This document shows positions 35,780 to 44,718 of a stretch of 64,000 nucleotides of DNA, in pieces. Positions within the stretch are counted from its first letter, which is position 1, and each line of letters begins with the position of its first letter. The notes beneath the pieces were generated by a model, which was given only the letters and a program-made list of their open reading frames with translations, did not search any database and was not told where the DNA came from. The translations under genes and the position numbers were made by a program. The stretch is from Paenibacillus pabuli. GTDB taxonomy: Bacteria; Bacillota; Bacilli; Paenibacillales; Paenibacillaceae. The stretch covers positions 682,001-746,000 of the forward strand of contig NZ_JBDOIO010000005.1 of assembly GCF_039831995.1 (NCBI RefSeq), in the 5' to 3' direction.

Positions 35780-36033
35780 CAATCTGTCAAATATGAAAAA
35801 TTGAAATCGTTTGCTTTATAGTCACCATTTCTATTGATTAACTTATCTAGTGCATTGATAATAGTTGTTTTTCCCGCATTATTCTTTCCTACTATTAACG
35901 TAGTAGTTGGTGCTATATTTATATCGTTATCCTTTTTCTCATCTAAATAACTCTTAGCATCAACAAATTCTATTTTATTATTTTCCAATCCGAACTTTCT
36001 AAAATTTATGATCCGTACACTTTTTAAATACAT
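35773..36033 (-). pseudogene. 5' fragment of an AAA/OLD-like ATPase, cut by IS30
   Basis: About 87 native residues remain. The start MYLKSVRIINFRKFG and Walker A LIVGKNNAGKTTIINALD are typical of OLD/RecF-type AAA ATPases found in anti-phage systems such as Gabija, retron and Septu types. The frame then enters the IS right end and stops at 35740. GGAGGAG precedes the ATG, so it would still be expressed as a dead N-terminal piece. No signature, Walker B or TOPRIM region is in the window. Confidence 0.75.
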
Positions 36034-36187
36034 CTGTAACTCCTCCTAATTATTATAAATTTAGTTTTCCAAATCTGAATTTATAAAATAATTATCCGAC
36101 ATCAGAACTAGACTATTTCCAATATTAATTTTAACAGAAAATTTTATATATTCTCTAATATAATTATATTTTTTGTAAAATATTCAA

Positions 36188-37885
36188 TTACACAACTCCC
36201 CGCTCAAACTCCGCAAATTCTACTCTGTTCCGCCCATTCTTCTTCGCCTGATACAACGCCTTGTCTACCGCTGCAAACAGTTGGGTCAGGTATCCTTCGG
36301 GATTATCCGGCACATAATCACATTCGAAATCTTCAATCGATAGAATCCCAATGCTGATCGTAATGGACACCTGCCCAACCTCATGATCTACCGCCATAAG
36401 GTTGGACTCCACGGACAGCCTCACGCGTTCCGCAATTTTTTGAGCTAACTGGCGTTCCGTGTGCGGAAGGTAGATCATGAACTCTTCCCCGCCGTAGCGC
36501 GTTAGAATATCGGTCTCCCGGATGGACTGTTTCACAGCCTGAGCTGTGCGGTACAGCACTTCATCCCCAATGACATGTCCATAGCGATCATTGATTGCCT
36601 TGAAGTAGTCAATATCCAGGAGAAGGAGTGAAAACGGCGTCTTATAGTGAACATTCGTAATGACCTCATGCGTCAGCTGCTGGGTCAGATAACGACGATT
36701 GTAGCAGTGAGTCAGACTATCCGTAAGCGCCAGCTCCTCCAGTTTGAGATTAGCCTCGGATAACTCCTGCCGAATGCGATCCAGGGCATAATTGCGTTCC
36801 TGAAGCATCTCATTCTGCCGATTCATTTCTTTTACATAGTAGCGCTCTTGCGACACATCCTGAAACGTTAGGAGATGACCAAGAGGCATCTGATAATGAT
36901 CAATGATTGGAGAGGTTTGGAGGATAAAGTGACGCTCCATGTCGCGCTCCTCCACAATAACCTCAATCTGAGACAGCGTATTTTCCTTTTGCTGATACTG
37001 ATCTAGGAACGACCTACTGTCGCCCTCTACACGAACCGATCCCAGAAATGCCTCCATATCAAAACAATCCCCAACATGCAGATCCATGAAGGATCTGGAT
37101 GCCTTGTTTGCTTCAATAATGGTCTCATTCTCATCCAAAACCAGGATGCCATAGGGAATCGTATTAATCACATCCTCATGGGCGATGGAAACCAGATCAA
37201 AGACGTTGTACCGCTTGATGACATAGACAAAAAATAAATCCGACAGAAAAATCCCCAGCGACGTCAGTCCGGGAATGATGAACGGTATCCATGCTCGCAA
37301 AACCACATTCAGAAGGGCATCAATAGCTGCAAAAACAGCCAGGACGAATATGCCCCACAGCGTAATTTTCACCTGTTTTTTAATCGTTGGTGATTTATCG
37401 GAGGCGCGAAGTGCCCCGAACAAAATAAAGAGGGAAGCTACAAAGTAGCTCACCAAAACAATCATGACAACCCAGAACCATGGTCCGTATGCCCGTTCGA
37501 CATAACCACCCTCCAGAGGGGTTACAAATGAGTTCGTTGGGTTTATGATCACACCTAAGGCTGCAACAATGGCCGGAGTAAACAGCAGGAAGGAACGTTT
37601 TGCTCCCAACCGATCAGCATAGCCGGTAATGAAAATGGTTAGCAGCAGCCAACCGCTTCCGAGCAGTGAGACAGCAACGAAAGACAGGGTCACATAAAAC
37701 AACTGCCACCCCGAATTATCCGACAACACGATCGCAAATTGACAGAAGGGCCAGAGCATCATCAACCCATGAAACAAAAAGTAAACCTTATGTAAGTTCG
37801 TAATTCTAGCGGTAGCAAATACATAAACGTATACACCAAACAACAGGACAAATAAAAAAAGATCATACCATACTAATGGACTCAC
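36188..37885 (-). CDS. Membrane diguanylate cyclase (7TM-PAS-GGDEF)
   Basis: Makes cyclic di-GMP. Residues 1-230 have seven or more hydrophobic segments of the histidine-kinase 7TM sensor type. A PAS domain follows (IPYGILVLDENETIIEANKASRSFMDLHVGDCF), then a coiled-coil linker and the GGDEF domain from about residue 395 (LALTDSLTHCYNRRYL). The active-site loop is RYGGEEF. An inhibitory I-site R-E-T-D lies five residues before it, so product inhibition is likely. GTG start, with AAGGAG 7 nt upstream. Confidence 0.93.
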   Translation of the reverse strand: MSPLVWYDLFLFVLLFGVYVYVFATARITNLHKVYFLFHGLMMLWPFCQFAIVLSDNSGWQLFYVTLSFVAVSLLGSGWLLLTIFITGYADRLGAKRSFLLFTPAIVAALGVIINPTNSFVTPLEGGYVERAYGPWFWVVMIVLVSYFVASLFILFGALRASDKSPTIKKQVKITLWGIFVLAVFAAIDALLNVVLRAWIPFIIPGLTSLGIFLSDLFFVYVIKRYNVFDLVSIAHEDVINTIPYGILVLDENETIIEANKASRSFMDLHVGDCFDMEAFLGSVRVEGDSRSFLDQYQQKENTLSQIEVIVEERDMERHFILQTSPIIDHYQMPLGHLLTFQDVSQERYYVKEMNRQNEMLQERNYALDRIRQELSEANLKLEELALTDSLTHCYNRRYLTQQLTHEVITNVHYKTPFSLLLLDIDYFKAINDRYGHVIGDEVLYRTAQAVKQSIRETDILTRYGGEEFMIYLPHTERQLAQKIAERVRLSVESNLMAVDHEVGQVSITISIGILSIEDFECDYVPDNPEGYLTQLFAAVDKALYQAKKNGRNRVEFAEFERGVV

Positions 37886-38129
37886 AAATCTTCTCCTTCT
37901 TGGTGCGACTACTACGATCTCATTGAGCTAGGTTGTTTCGTAATCCCTAAGTAATGCTACAATAAAACTATAAATGCTATATCTCTACAAAATATTTTGG
38001 TTAAATTAACCATATCTTATCACACACCCCTATGGGAGAGTAGCCTATACACTGGAAATACAGCCAAGCACTGTTTTATTTATGCATCTATTTTGCTGAT
38101 TTGTGAGTGTTTTGAACGTTTAACTATTG

Positions 38130-38164
38130 AAAAAAAGAACCCTCTCCCGCCCGTTGCCGAGCGG
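38130..38164 (-). terminator. Candidate terminator of the AAC(3) gene
   Basis: CCGCTCG-GCAA-CGGGCGG on the minus strand (7-bp stem, one G-T pair) is followed ten bases later by a run of seven T. The remaining 37886-38130 gap has no gene. Confidence 0.6.
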
Positions 38165-38183
38165 TCCTCTGGTATGTCTACTC

Positions 38184-38948
38184 CTACTCCTTCGCCAGCG
38201 GCAGGTTATCCGAGAATAGATCCGGATTCGCCCTCAGCATCTCTGTGATAACTGCCTCCACCATGGCCGCATCACATACTCGTACAATAGCACCCCCAAG
38301 CCTTCCTATGCGCATCGCGCCTTTGCGCTGTAACACCTCATCCACTTTCCAGAAATGCTCCGACCACGACAACCCACAGTGCCTGCGGGAAGGTACTGAA
38401 ATCTCTGTTCCATCTGGTAATACAGTGTAGAGCTGCTCATGCTCATCTGTTAAACGCCCCGGAATGTCCACCCATTCCTCTACGCCATGGATAAACGTGT
38501 TTCGTTTCAGGTCCACGCCAACAAGGAGAATGGTCGCTTTCCGATCCAGCAGCTTGCCCCAAGCTGAGCCTCTTGCACAAGGTGTATCATATAGGTGATC
38601 GTCCTTCGTGAATGCCACTGCATCTGTACCGATGGCTGCAACCGAGTGAGTCGGGTGCCAAGAACGTACTACGCCTGGCCGTTTTCGAAATAGATCAGGT
38701 AGAATTCCGACGCAGCATGGTGATGATTCCACGTGGAACATTGGATTACTCGCATTGATGGTGGACCAGGTGTGGGTTGGCAGCACCAGCAGTCCGTCCT
38801 TCATATATTCTGTCAGTGCATCCAGTACAGTATCCGCCCCACCTTCGACCTCACCCATACTTTTCATGGAAGAGTGAACAAGCAGCGTACCTTGTCCGTC
38901 AATGCCAAGCTGGTGGAGCTGTTCAAGTAAGCTTTGTTGAGTATGCAT
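38184..38948 (-). CDS. Aminoglycoside N(3)-acetyltransferase family protein
   Basis: A 254-residue Antibiotic_NAT protein. Landmarks are LLVHSSMKSMG, VLPTHTW, RSWHPTHSVAAIG with the catalytic His, TPCARGSAWGKLL, ILLVGVDLKRNTFIHGVEEW, and the end helix VEAVITEM. It transfers acetyl from acetyl-CoA to the 3-amino group of deoxystreptamine aminoglycosides, though many chromosomal copies in Bacillales have not been shown to confer resistance. AGGAGG lies 13 nt before the ATG, which is unusually far. No mobile element flanks it. Confidence 0.88.
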   Translation of the reverse strand: MHTQQSLLEQLHQLGIDGQGTLLVHSSMKSMGEVEGGADTVLDALTEYMKDGLLVLPTHTWSTINASNPMFHVESSPCCVGILPDLFRKRPGVVRSWHPTHSVAAIGTDAVAFTKDDHLYDTPCARGSAWGKLLDRKATILLVGVDLKRNTFIHGVEEWVDIPGRLTDEHEQLYTVLPDGTEISVPSRRHCGLSWSEHFWKVDEVLQRKGAMRIGRLGGAIVRVCDAAMVEAVITEMLRANPDLFSDNLPLAKE

Positions 38949-39083
38949 AATGAATCGATAACCTCCTTTGGGCTATTATAGCAAAATAAAGGATGCTCTA
39001 CGGGCGCACAGAGTTTACTCTTCCTGAGGCTGACACTGCACAGATTGCAGCTGCTCTGCCACCCGCATCACTGCATGACAAAG

Positions 39084-39106
39084 GGCCGAGGGAAATCCCC
39101 CCGGCC
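39084..39106 (-). terminator. Terminator of the araBDA operon
   Basis: On the minus strand GGCCGGGGGG-ATT-TCCCTCGGCC gives a GC-rich stem. The T-rich tail (CTTTG) is weak. It is 45 nt past the araA stop. Confidence 0.65.
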
Positions 39107-39150
39107 GCTAGGCAATAACGGATATGAGTCCAAATAAATATATTTCACGC

Positions 39151-40575
39151 TTATTTAATGACAACGTACTCCAGGTTAACCAGCTTTGCATACGTTACGA
39201 TCTGATCTGTTGTCAGGTTCAAGGAAACAACAGTGTGGTGACCTCCGCCATTTTCGATCCAGGCTTTGACCCCATCCTGGAAGTTTGGCTTCACGTTCCA
39301 CAATACACGTGCCACTGGCAGATTTGGTGCCGGTACAGTTGGCTCAAATGCAGATACTTCATTGATCAGCAGTTTGTAATGTGTACCGAAGTCAGCCATG
39401 GATACGACAACACCTTCGCCTGCTTTGCCGTCGAATACCAGACGTGCCGGATCTTCACGATCGCCAATGCCCAGTGGAGACACAATGATTCTTGGTTTGG
39501 TGCTGGCAAGTGTTGGGTCTACTTCGAGCATGTGGGATTGAAGGATGGATTCCTGTCCTGCTGCCATCTCGTAAGTGTAATCCTCCATAAAGCCCGTGTT
39601 CTCGTTGTGGCTCATCACTTTCAACAGACGATCCAGCGCAGCTGTTTTCCAGTCACCCTCACCTGCAAATCCATAACCTTGGGCCATCAGGCGTTGTACA
39701 GCCAGACCCGGAAGCTGCTTCATGCCATGCAGATCTTCGAAGTTGGTGGTGAATGCACTGTATCCGCCTTCGTCCAGGAAACGTTTAATCGCAATTTCAT
39801 AACTGGCTTGCACACGTACACTTGCTTCCCAAGCTTCCTTGCTGTTTGTACCATAATCGAATTCATACAGCTCTGCGTACTGAGCGATCAGGTCATCTAT
39901 TTCCTGCTCTGTCACAGCATTCACAACCTGTACGAGGTCACCAATGCCAAAGTAGTCGACTGTCCATCCGAATTGGATCTGTGCCTCCACTTTATCCCCT
40001 TCAGTTACACCCACGTTGCGCATGTTGTCACCAAAGCGGGCCACTTTGATGTTAAAGCTTTCGTTATAGGCAACCGCCACGTCCATCCAATCTGCAACCT
40101 GCTGCTGCACTTCAGGACGTTCCCAGTAACCAACGACGATTTTGTTTTGTTTTCTGAGACGGGCATTGATAAAACCATACTCGCGGTCACCATGTGCTGC
40201 CTGGTTCAGGTTCATGAAGTCCATGTCGATGGTGGACCAAGGAATGCTCTCATTGTATTGTGTAGCCAGATGAAGCAGCGGTTTCTGCAGCAATTTTGTA
40301 CCACGAATCCACATTTTTGCCGGGGAGAATGTATGCATCCATGTAATAACACCCGCGACTTCATCGCGGTAGTTGACTTCCTTCATGATGCTCGTGATTT
40401 TATCCGCACTAACCGCAAGATCCTGCAATACGAGCGGGTATGGAAGAACGCCGCTTGCATTCAGAGCATCCGTGATTTTCTGTGCATTGGCTTTTACCTC
40501 GCCCAGTGCTTCTTCACCATAGAGATGCTGCGAACCAACGACAAACCAAAACTCTTTAGCTGCTGTTGCTGACAT
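39151..40575 (-). CDS. araA: L-arabinose isomerase
   Basis: Converts L-arabinose to L-ribulose, the first step of arabinose use. The 474-residue protein starts [18 protein letters not shown] and contains the catalytic/metal blocks [40 protein letters not shown] and the His in GGHHTVV. All metal ligands expected for the family (two Glu, two His) appear present. Last of the operon araB-araD-araA. GAGG precedes the ATG. A long antisense frame on the plus strand is a shadow. Confidence 0.98.
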   Translation of the reverse strand: MSATAAKEFWFVVGSQHLYGEEALGEVKANAQKITDALNASGVLPYPLVLQDLAVSADKITSIMKEVNYRDEVAGVITWMHTFSPAKMWIRGTKLLQKPLLHLATQYNESIPWSTIDMDFMNLNQAAHGDREYGFINARLRKQNKIVVGYWERPEVQQQVADWMDVAVAYNESFNIKVARFGDNMRNVGVTEGDKVEAQIQFGWTVDYFGIGDLVQVVNAVTEQEIDDLIAQYAELYEFDYGTNSKEAWEASVRVQASYEIAIKRFLDEGGYSAFTTNFEDLHGMKQLPGLAVQRLMAQGYGFAGEGDWKTAALDRLLKVMSHNENTGFMEDYTYEMAAGQESILQSHMLEVDPTLASTKPRIIVSPLGIGDREDPARLVFDGKAGEGVVVSMADFGTHYKLLINEVSAFEPTVPAPNLPVARVLWNVKPNFQDGVKAWIENGGGHHTVVSLNLTTDQIVTYAKLVNLEYVVIK

Positions 40576-40670
40576 GTAATCATCCTCTTTTCATTTTTTA
40601 TAGTTGAACATATGGGTTTAGACTTACCACTCCGATTGCAGTACCATCTTCCGATCGCTACATAACCAAA

Positions 40671-41366
40671 TTACTTCTGTCCGTAATACGCGTCTTTCCC
40701 GTGTTTCCGCAGATAGTGTTTATCCAAAATGCCCTGCGGCAGTTCTTTCGCGAAGTTGTTTAGTTGCCGCGCATACAGGTTCATTTTGCATACTTCCTCC
40801 AGCACGACACTGTTCACCACCGCAGACTTGGCATCTTTCCCCCACGTAAACGGTGCATGCCCATGGAGCAACACGGCTGGAACCGCCATAACATCTATCC
40901 CACGCTGTTCAAACGTTTCAATAATGACGCGTCCTGTCTCCGCTTCGTATCCGCGATCAACCTCGTTCTGGTTCAGGAAACGTGCACAAGGTACCGCACC
41001 ATAGAACGTATCCGCATGAGTCGTTCCCATAACAGGTACATCCAGTCCAGCTTGCGCCCAGATGGTCGCCCATGTGGAGTGCGTATGCACAATCCCGCCA
41101 ATTTCGGAGTAATGCTTATATAAAACGGCGTGGGTTGCTGTATCCGAGGATGGTCTCATCTCGCCCTCTACCACGTTGCCATCCAGATCAACAACGACCA
41201 TGTCGCTTGGCTTCATGGCATCGTAGCTGACGCCGCTCGGTTTGATCACGAACAGTCCACTATCTCGATCAATGGCACTGACGTTGCCCCATGTGAACTT
41301 CACAAGACCATGCTTCGGCAGCTCCAGATTCGCCTCATAAACCTCTTGTTTCAGTTGCTCTAACAT
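40671..41366 (-). CDS. araD: L-ribulose-5-phosphate 4-epimerase
   Basis: Class II aldolase/epimerase giving D-xylulose 5-phosphate for the pentose phosphate pathway. Key parts are KFTWGNVSAIDRDSGLFVIKPSGV, RPSSDTATHAVLYKH, the zinc-binding GIVHTHSTWATIWAQAG and VLLHGHAPFTWG. The 231-residue length is standard. Its ATG lies one base after the araB stop with GGGAGGG inside the araB end, so translation is coupled. Confidence 0.98.
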   Translation of the reverse strand: MLEQLKQEVYEANLELPKHGLVKFTWGNVSAIDRDSGLFVIKPSGVSYDAMKPSDMVVVDLDGNVVEGEMRPSSDTATHAVLYKHYSEIGGIVHTHSTWATIWAQAGLDVPVMGTTHADTFYGAVPCARFLNQNEVDRGYEAETGRVIIETFEQRGIDVMAVPAVLLHGHAPFTWGKDAKSAVVNSVVLEEVCKMNLYARQLNNFAKELPQGILDKHYLRKHGKDAYYGQK

Positions 41367-41367
41367 C

Positions 41368-42984
41368 TTAGTCCCTCCCGTTCTCTACCAGATGATCAAC
41401 AGCCGCCTGCTCAATGGCCAGACCCTCCCGGTAGCGTTCGATAAATGATTCAAATCCTTTGACATCCGATGGGTCCGGTGCTACTTCCTCTCCAGCAACC
41501 TCGCTGAATACCTTCTGCTCCAGGAACACATCCAGACTCTCCTGCTCATCCTTATTGATCATGTACGATGCGAGAAGCGCCATGCCCCATGCTCCGCCTT
41601 CCCCTGCCGTCGACATGACGGATACGGGCACATTCATCGCAGCTGCAACGATTCGCTGTCCAACGACTGGCGTTTTGAACAGACCGCCATGGGCCAAGAT
41701 GCTGTCGATAGCTACATGTTCTTTTTCCGTCAAAATATCCATCCCGATCTTCAGTGCACCGAAGGCTGTGAACAGATGGGTACGCATGAAGTTAGCCAGA
41801 TTAAACCTGCTTTCAGGTGAACGAACGAACAACGGACGTCCCTTATCGATTCCCGTGATGTTCTCGCCGGAATAATACCCGTAGCTCAGAAGGCCGCCGC
41901 CATCCGGGTCTGCTTCGAGTGCTTTGTTAAACAAGACGCTGAAGAGCTTGCCGTTATCGGCTTCGTATCCCATAGCCTCAGCGAATTCACGGAACAATCC
42001 GATCCATGCATTGATGTCACTGGAGCAGTTGTTGGCATGTACCATGCCCACCGGGCTTCCGTCTGGCGTTGTGACCATGTCGATCTCGGGATAGACTTTG
42101 GACAATTCATTTTCCAGTACGATCATAGCAAAGACGGATGTGCCGACAGAAATATTGCCCGTGCGTTTTCTCACGCTGTTCGTCGCGACCATGCCTGTTC
42201 CGGCATCGCCTTCCGGCGGACACAGCGGAATGCCTGCTTGCAGGTCTCCCGCAGGGTCGAGCAGCTTGGCTCCGCCATCCGTTAACGCGCCTGCATGCTC
42301 CCCAGCGAGATATACCTTGGGAAGCAGCTCTTCCAATTTCCATGGATAACCTCGGCCTGCGATCAGTTCATCGAACTGCTTGATCATGGAAGGATGATAG
42401 TTATGTGTAGACTCGTCAATTGGGAAAATACCTGAAGCATCACCGATCCCGATCGTTTTATTGCCGGTTAGCAACCAGTGGATGTATCCAGCCAACGTGG
42501 TCAGGGTATCGATGCGAGGCAGATGCTCCTCCTCATTCAAAATCGCTTGGTACAAGTGTGCGATACTCCAGCGTTCCGGAATGTTGAACTGAAGAAGATC
42601 TGTTAACTCCTTGGCTGCTACCCCGGTCGTTGCATTACGCCACGTCCGGAACGGTACCAACAGTTCACCCGTACGATCCAATGCAACATATCCATGCATC
42701 ATGGCTGAGAATCCGATGGAGCCGATGGTTTGCAGCGTGATACCGTATTTCTGTTCCACATCCTGCTTCATCTCGCGATACGCAGTTTGCATGCCTGTAA
42801 TAATATCCTCTTGGTTGTACGTCCAATATCCGTCTTTCAGGAGATTTTCCCACTCATAACTCCCGGATGCGATGGTGTCGAAACGTTCGTTAATCAATAC
42901 GGCCTTGATCCGCGTTGATCCGAATTCGATGCCAAGTGAAGTGGCTCCCTTCGCAATCGCCTCTTTCATCTCCTCATGACTCAT
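41368..42984 (-). CDS. araB: FGGY-family kinase, probable ribulokinase
   Basis: Phosphorylates L-ribulose by position in the operon. It is a sugar kinase of the ASKHA fold: N-terminal [28 protein letters not shown], the FGGY core [24 protein letters not shown], and C-terminal [42 protein letters not shown]. The sequence is unlike the classical B. subtilis AraB start and belongs to the second AraB-like type, so this is likely a non-orthologous ribulokinase. First gene of araBDA. Confidence 0.88.
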   Translation of the reverse strand: MSHEEMKEAIAKGATSLGIEFGSTRIKAVLINERFDTIASGSYEWENLLKDGYWTYNQEDIITGMQTAYREMKQDVEQKYGITLQTIGSIGFSAMMHGYVALDRTGELLVPFRTWRNATTGVAAKELTDLLQFNIPERWSIAHLYQAILNEEEHLPRIDTLTTLAGYIHWLLTGNKTIGIGDASGIFPIDESTHNYHPSMIKQFDELIAGRGYPWKLEELLPKVYLAGEHAGALTDGGAKLLDPAGDLQAGIPLCPPEGDAGTGMVATNSVRKRTGNISVGTSVFAMIVLENELSKVYPEIDMVTTPDGSPVGMVHANNCSSDINAWIGLFREFAEAMGYEADNGKLFSVLFNKALEADPDGGGLLSYGYYSGENITGIDKGRPLFVRSPESRFNLANFMRTHLFTAFGALKIGMDILTEKEHVAIDSILAHGGLFKTPVVGQRIVAAAMNVPVSVMSTAGEGGAWGMALLASYMINKDEQESLDVFLEQKVFSEVAGEEVAPDPSDVKGFESFIERYREGLAIEQAAVDHLVENGRD

Positions 42985-43148
42985 AACTATGGTTGTCCCC
43001 TCTCTGATCGCAGTTTTATATCCGAAGGCTGTTTTATGTTAAAGATCCAAAACGGCAACGGCTTATGATGAATTGAATTCATGAATTCGTATAAATGTCT
43101 AACTGCTGTTGCGATCACTTCTGGTGAAAGAACAGCAATCCTTGTTTA

Positions 43149-43162
43149 AGAAGGCGCTTTCC
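43149..43162 (-). promoter_or_regulatory. Candidate cre (CcpA site) in the araB leader
   Basis: AGAAGGCGCTTTCC resembles the cre consensus (WTGNAARCGNWWWCA) with a few mismatches. It lies about 10-20 bases past the expected araB transcription start, as in other CcpA roadblock sites. Confidence 0.5.
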
Positions 43163-43177
43163 TTTTCTGACAGCCTT

Positions 43178-43206
43178 AGTATATTTTTTGTACGTACATT
43201 TGTCAA
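43178..43206 (-). promoter_or_regulatory. araB promoter with AraR operator in the spacer
   Basis: TTGACA (43201-43206) and TATACT (43178-43183) on the minus strand are 17 nt apart, near consensus. TTTTGTACGTACATTT (43186-43201) is an AraR operator that overlaps the spacer and touches the -35. Arabinose-free AraR would block the promoter. Confidence 0.9.
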
Positions 43207-43378
43207 TAATATAAAATAGTTATACTTACAAAGGACATCATATTACTCTTTATCAAGTCTTTTCCCGCTTGCTTAAGGGTATGCTGTAGTGTACAGTTTC
43301 ATGTAATCAAACCAGAATTGTACGGTTTATTTCGAGAAATATACTGTTTTATTTTCATTGGACCTGAATCATGATAAA

Positions 43379-43394
43379 ATATGTACGTACAACT
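43379..43394 (+). promoter_or_regulatory. Second AraR operator near the araR promoter
   Basis: ATATGTACGTACAACT centred on TGTACGTACA lies 53 nt before the araR start, next to a TAAAAT (43374-43379) candidate -10. With the araB operator it would allow looping and autoregulation. A half site (TTGTACGG) is at 43317-43324. Confidence 0.8.
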
Positions 43395-43446
43395 ATTTGA
43401 ACACTAACGTTTCTATAGATGAGTAATGATGAAAGAAGTGGATTGT

Positions 43447-44538
43447 GTGAAGCCAAAATACCAGGTCATTATTGATGATATAAAGAGCCATATCCTTTCG
43501 GGGACGTATAACGTGGGCGAACAGATTCCAACAGAGTCAGCTCTGCAGGAGAGCTACAATGTGAGTCGCCAGACGGTTCGGAAGGCTATTTTAGAACTGT
43601 CGAATGAAGGCTTCTTGCGAAGCGAGAAGGGATCTGGCACCTATGTCAGCAACCAATATCGTTCTAGATCCGGCGGAACGACAATGAAGAAAACGATCGG
43701 TGTCATCACCACGTACATCTCTGATTACATTTTCCCCTCGATCATTCGCGGCATTGAAAGCCGACTGAACGAGGATAATTATTCGCTGCTGTTAGCCAGC
43801 ACCAATAATGATGTCGCCCAAGAGAAAAAAGCGCTGGAAATGATGCTCTCCTATGGGGTCGATGGCCTGATCGTTGAGCCTACCAAGAGCAATCTGTATA
43901 ACCCCAACATTGCGTACTATCTGTCATTCAAGGAGCAGGATGTACCGTTCACGATGATTAATGCCTTTTACGAAGAGCTGGAGGTTCCCTTCTTCTGTCT
44001 GGATGACGTGCAGTCCAGCTATCTTGCCACCCGGGAACTCATTGCCAAAGGACACACCCAGATTGGGCTTATTGCCAAGATGGACGATTTGCAGGGAAAG
44101 TATCGGATGAAAGGGTACATCAAAGCACTGGGTGAAGCCAAGTTACGGTTCCATCCCGAACAGGTGCTATCATTCGATACAGCCTCGAAACCGGACCTGT
44201 CCGCTAATCTGGAAACGTTTCTGAACAATAACAGGGAAGCTCTAACCGCAATCGTGTGTTATAACGACGAGGTGGGACTGGAAGTGGTGCATGCCTGCAG
44301 AAGATTGGACATATCCATTCCGGATGAGTTGTCCATTATTGGACAGGACAATTCGTACATCGCCAAGAATGCCAATATCAAACTCACCACGCTGACCCAT
44401 CCTCAGGAGCAAATGGGGCGCGACGCTGCCGATTGGGTCATTAAGAAGCTGCAAGGCAAAAAGGATCTTCCCACCAACACCTATTACCAGCCTGTCCTGG
44501 TGGAGGGTGAGACGGTGAAGGAGATTGAGGTGGAATAG
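43447..44538 (+). CDS. araR: Arabinose operon repressor (GntR-LacI chimera)
   Basis: N-terminal GntR winged HTH (IKSHILSGTYNVGEQIPTESALQESYNVSRQTVRKAILELSNEGFLRSEKGSGTYVS) fused to a LacI/GalR-type sugar-binding domain (TIGVITTYISDYIFPSIIRGIESRLNEDNYSLLLASTNND). This is the AraR layout, unlike E. coli AraC. Divergent from araBDA. The GTG at 43447 aligns with the family start (MKPKYQV...) and has AAGTGG upstream; the frame extends to an ATG at 43426. Confidence 0.96.
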   Translation: MKPKYQVIIDDIKSHILSGTYNVGEQIPTESALQESYNVSRQTVRKAILELSNEGFLRSEKGSGTYVSNQYRSRSGGTTMKKTIGVITTYISDYIFPSIIRGIESRLNEDNYSLLLASTNNDVAQEKKALEMMLSYGVDGLIVEPTKSNLYNPNIAYYLSFKEQDVPFTMINAFYEELEVPFFCLDDVQSSYLATRELIAKGHTQIGLIAKMDDLQGKYRMKGYIKALGEAKLRFHPEQVLSFDTASKPDLSANLETFLNNNREALTAIVCYNDEVGLEVVHACRRLDISIPDELSIIGQDNSYIAKNANIKLTTLTHPQEQMGRDAADWVIKKLQGKKDLPTNTYYQPVLVEGETVKEIEVE

Positions 44539-44639
44539 GACTAGGCTGGGGTACGGATTGGTGTAAACTGCACTACACATTAAAATATGTTGCTCCTCGC
44601 CTATTACGTTTAGGGATTATCCAAATTTTTAATATGCAC

Positions 44640-44671
44640 AAAAAGGCCGTCAAATTCATCTACGGCCTTTT
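44640..44671. terminator. Terminator between araR and the SLH protein gene
   Basis: AAAAAGGCCGT and ACGGCCTTTT arms with an 11-nt loop lie between the convergent genes, with A and T runs usable in both directions. Confidence 0.92.
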
Positions 44672-44718
44672 CTGCTTATTGATTTTTGCTATATTACTAT
44701 CCTGCCTAGTTTAAAATC

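Noticed and set aside
39124..40572. 482-codon plus-strand ORF opposite araA
   Set aside because: araA is a clear, full-length isomerase with conserved motifs. The antisense frame has no ribosome site and a composition produced by the codon pattern of araA.
43098..43140. Possible small RNA in the araB-araR gap
   Set aside because: No hairpin with U-run or promoter outside those assigned to araB and araR.
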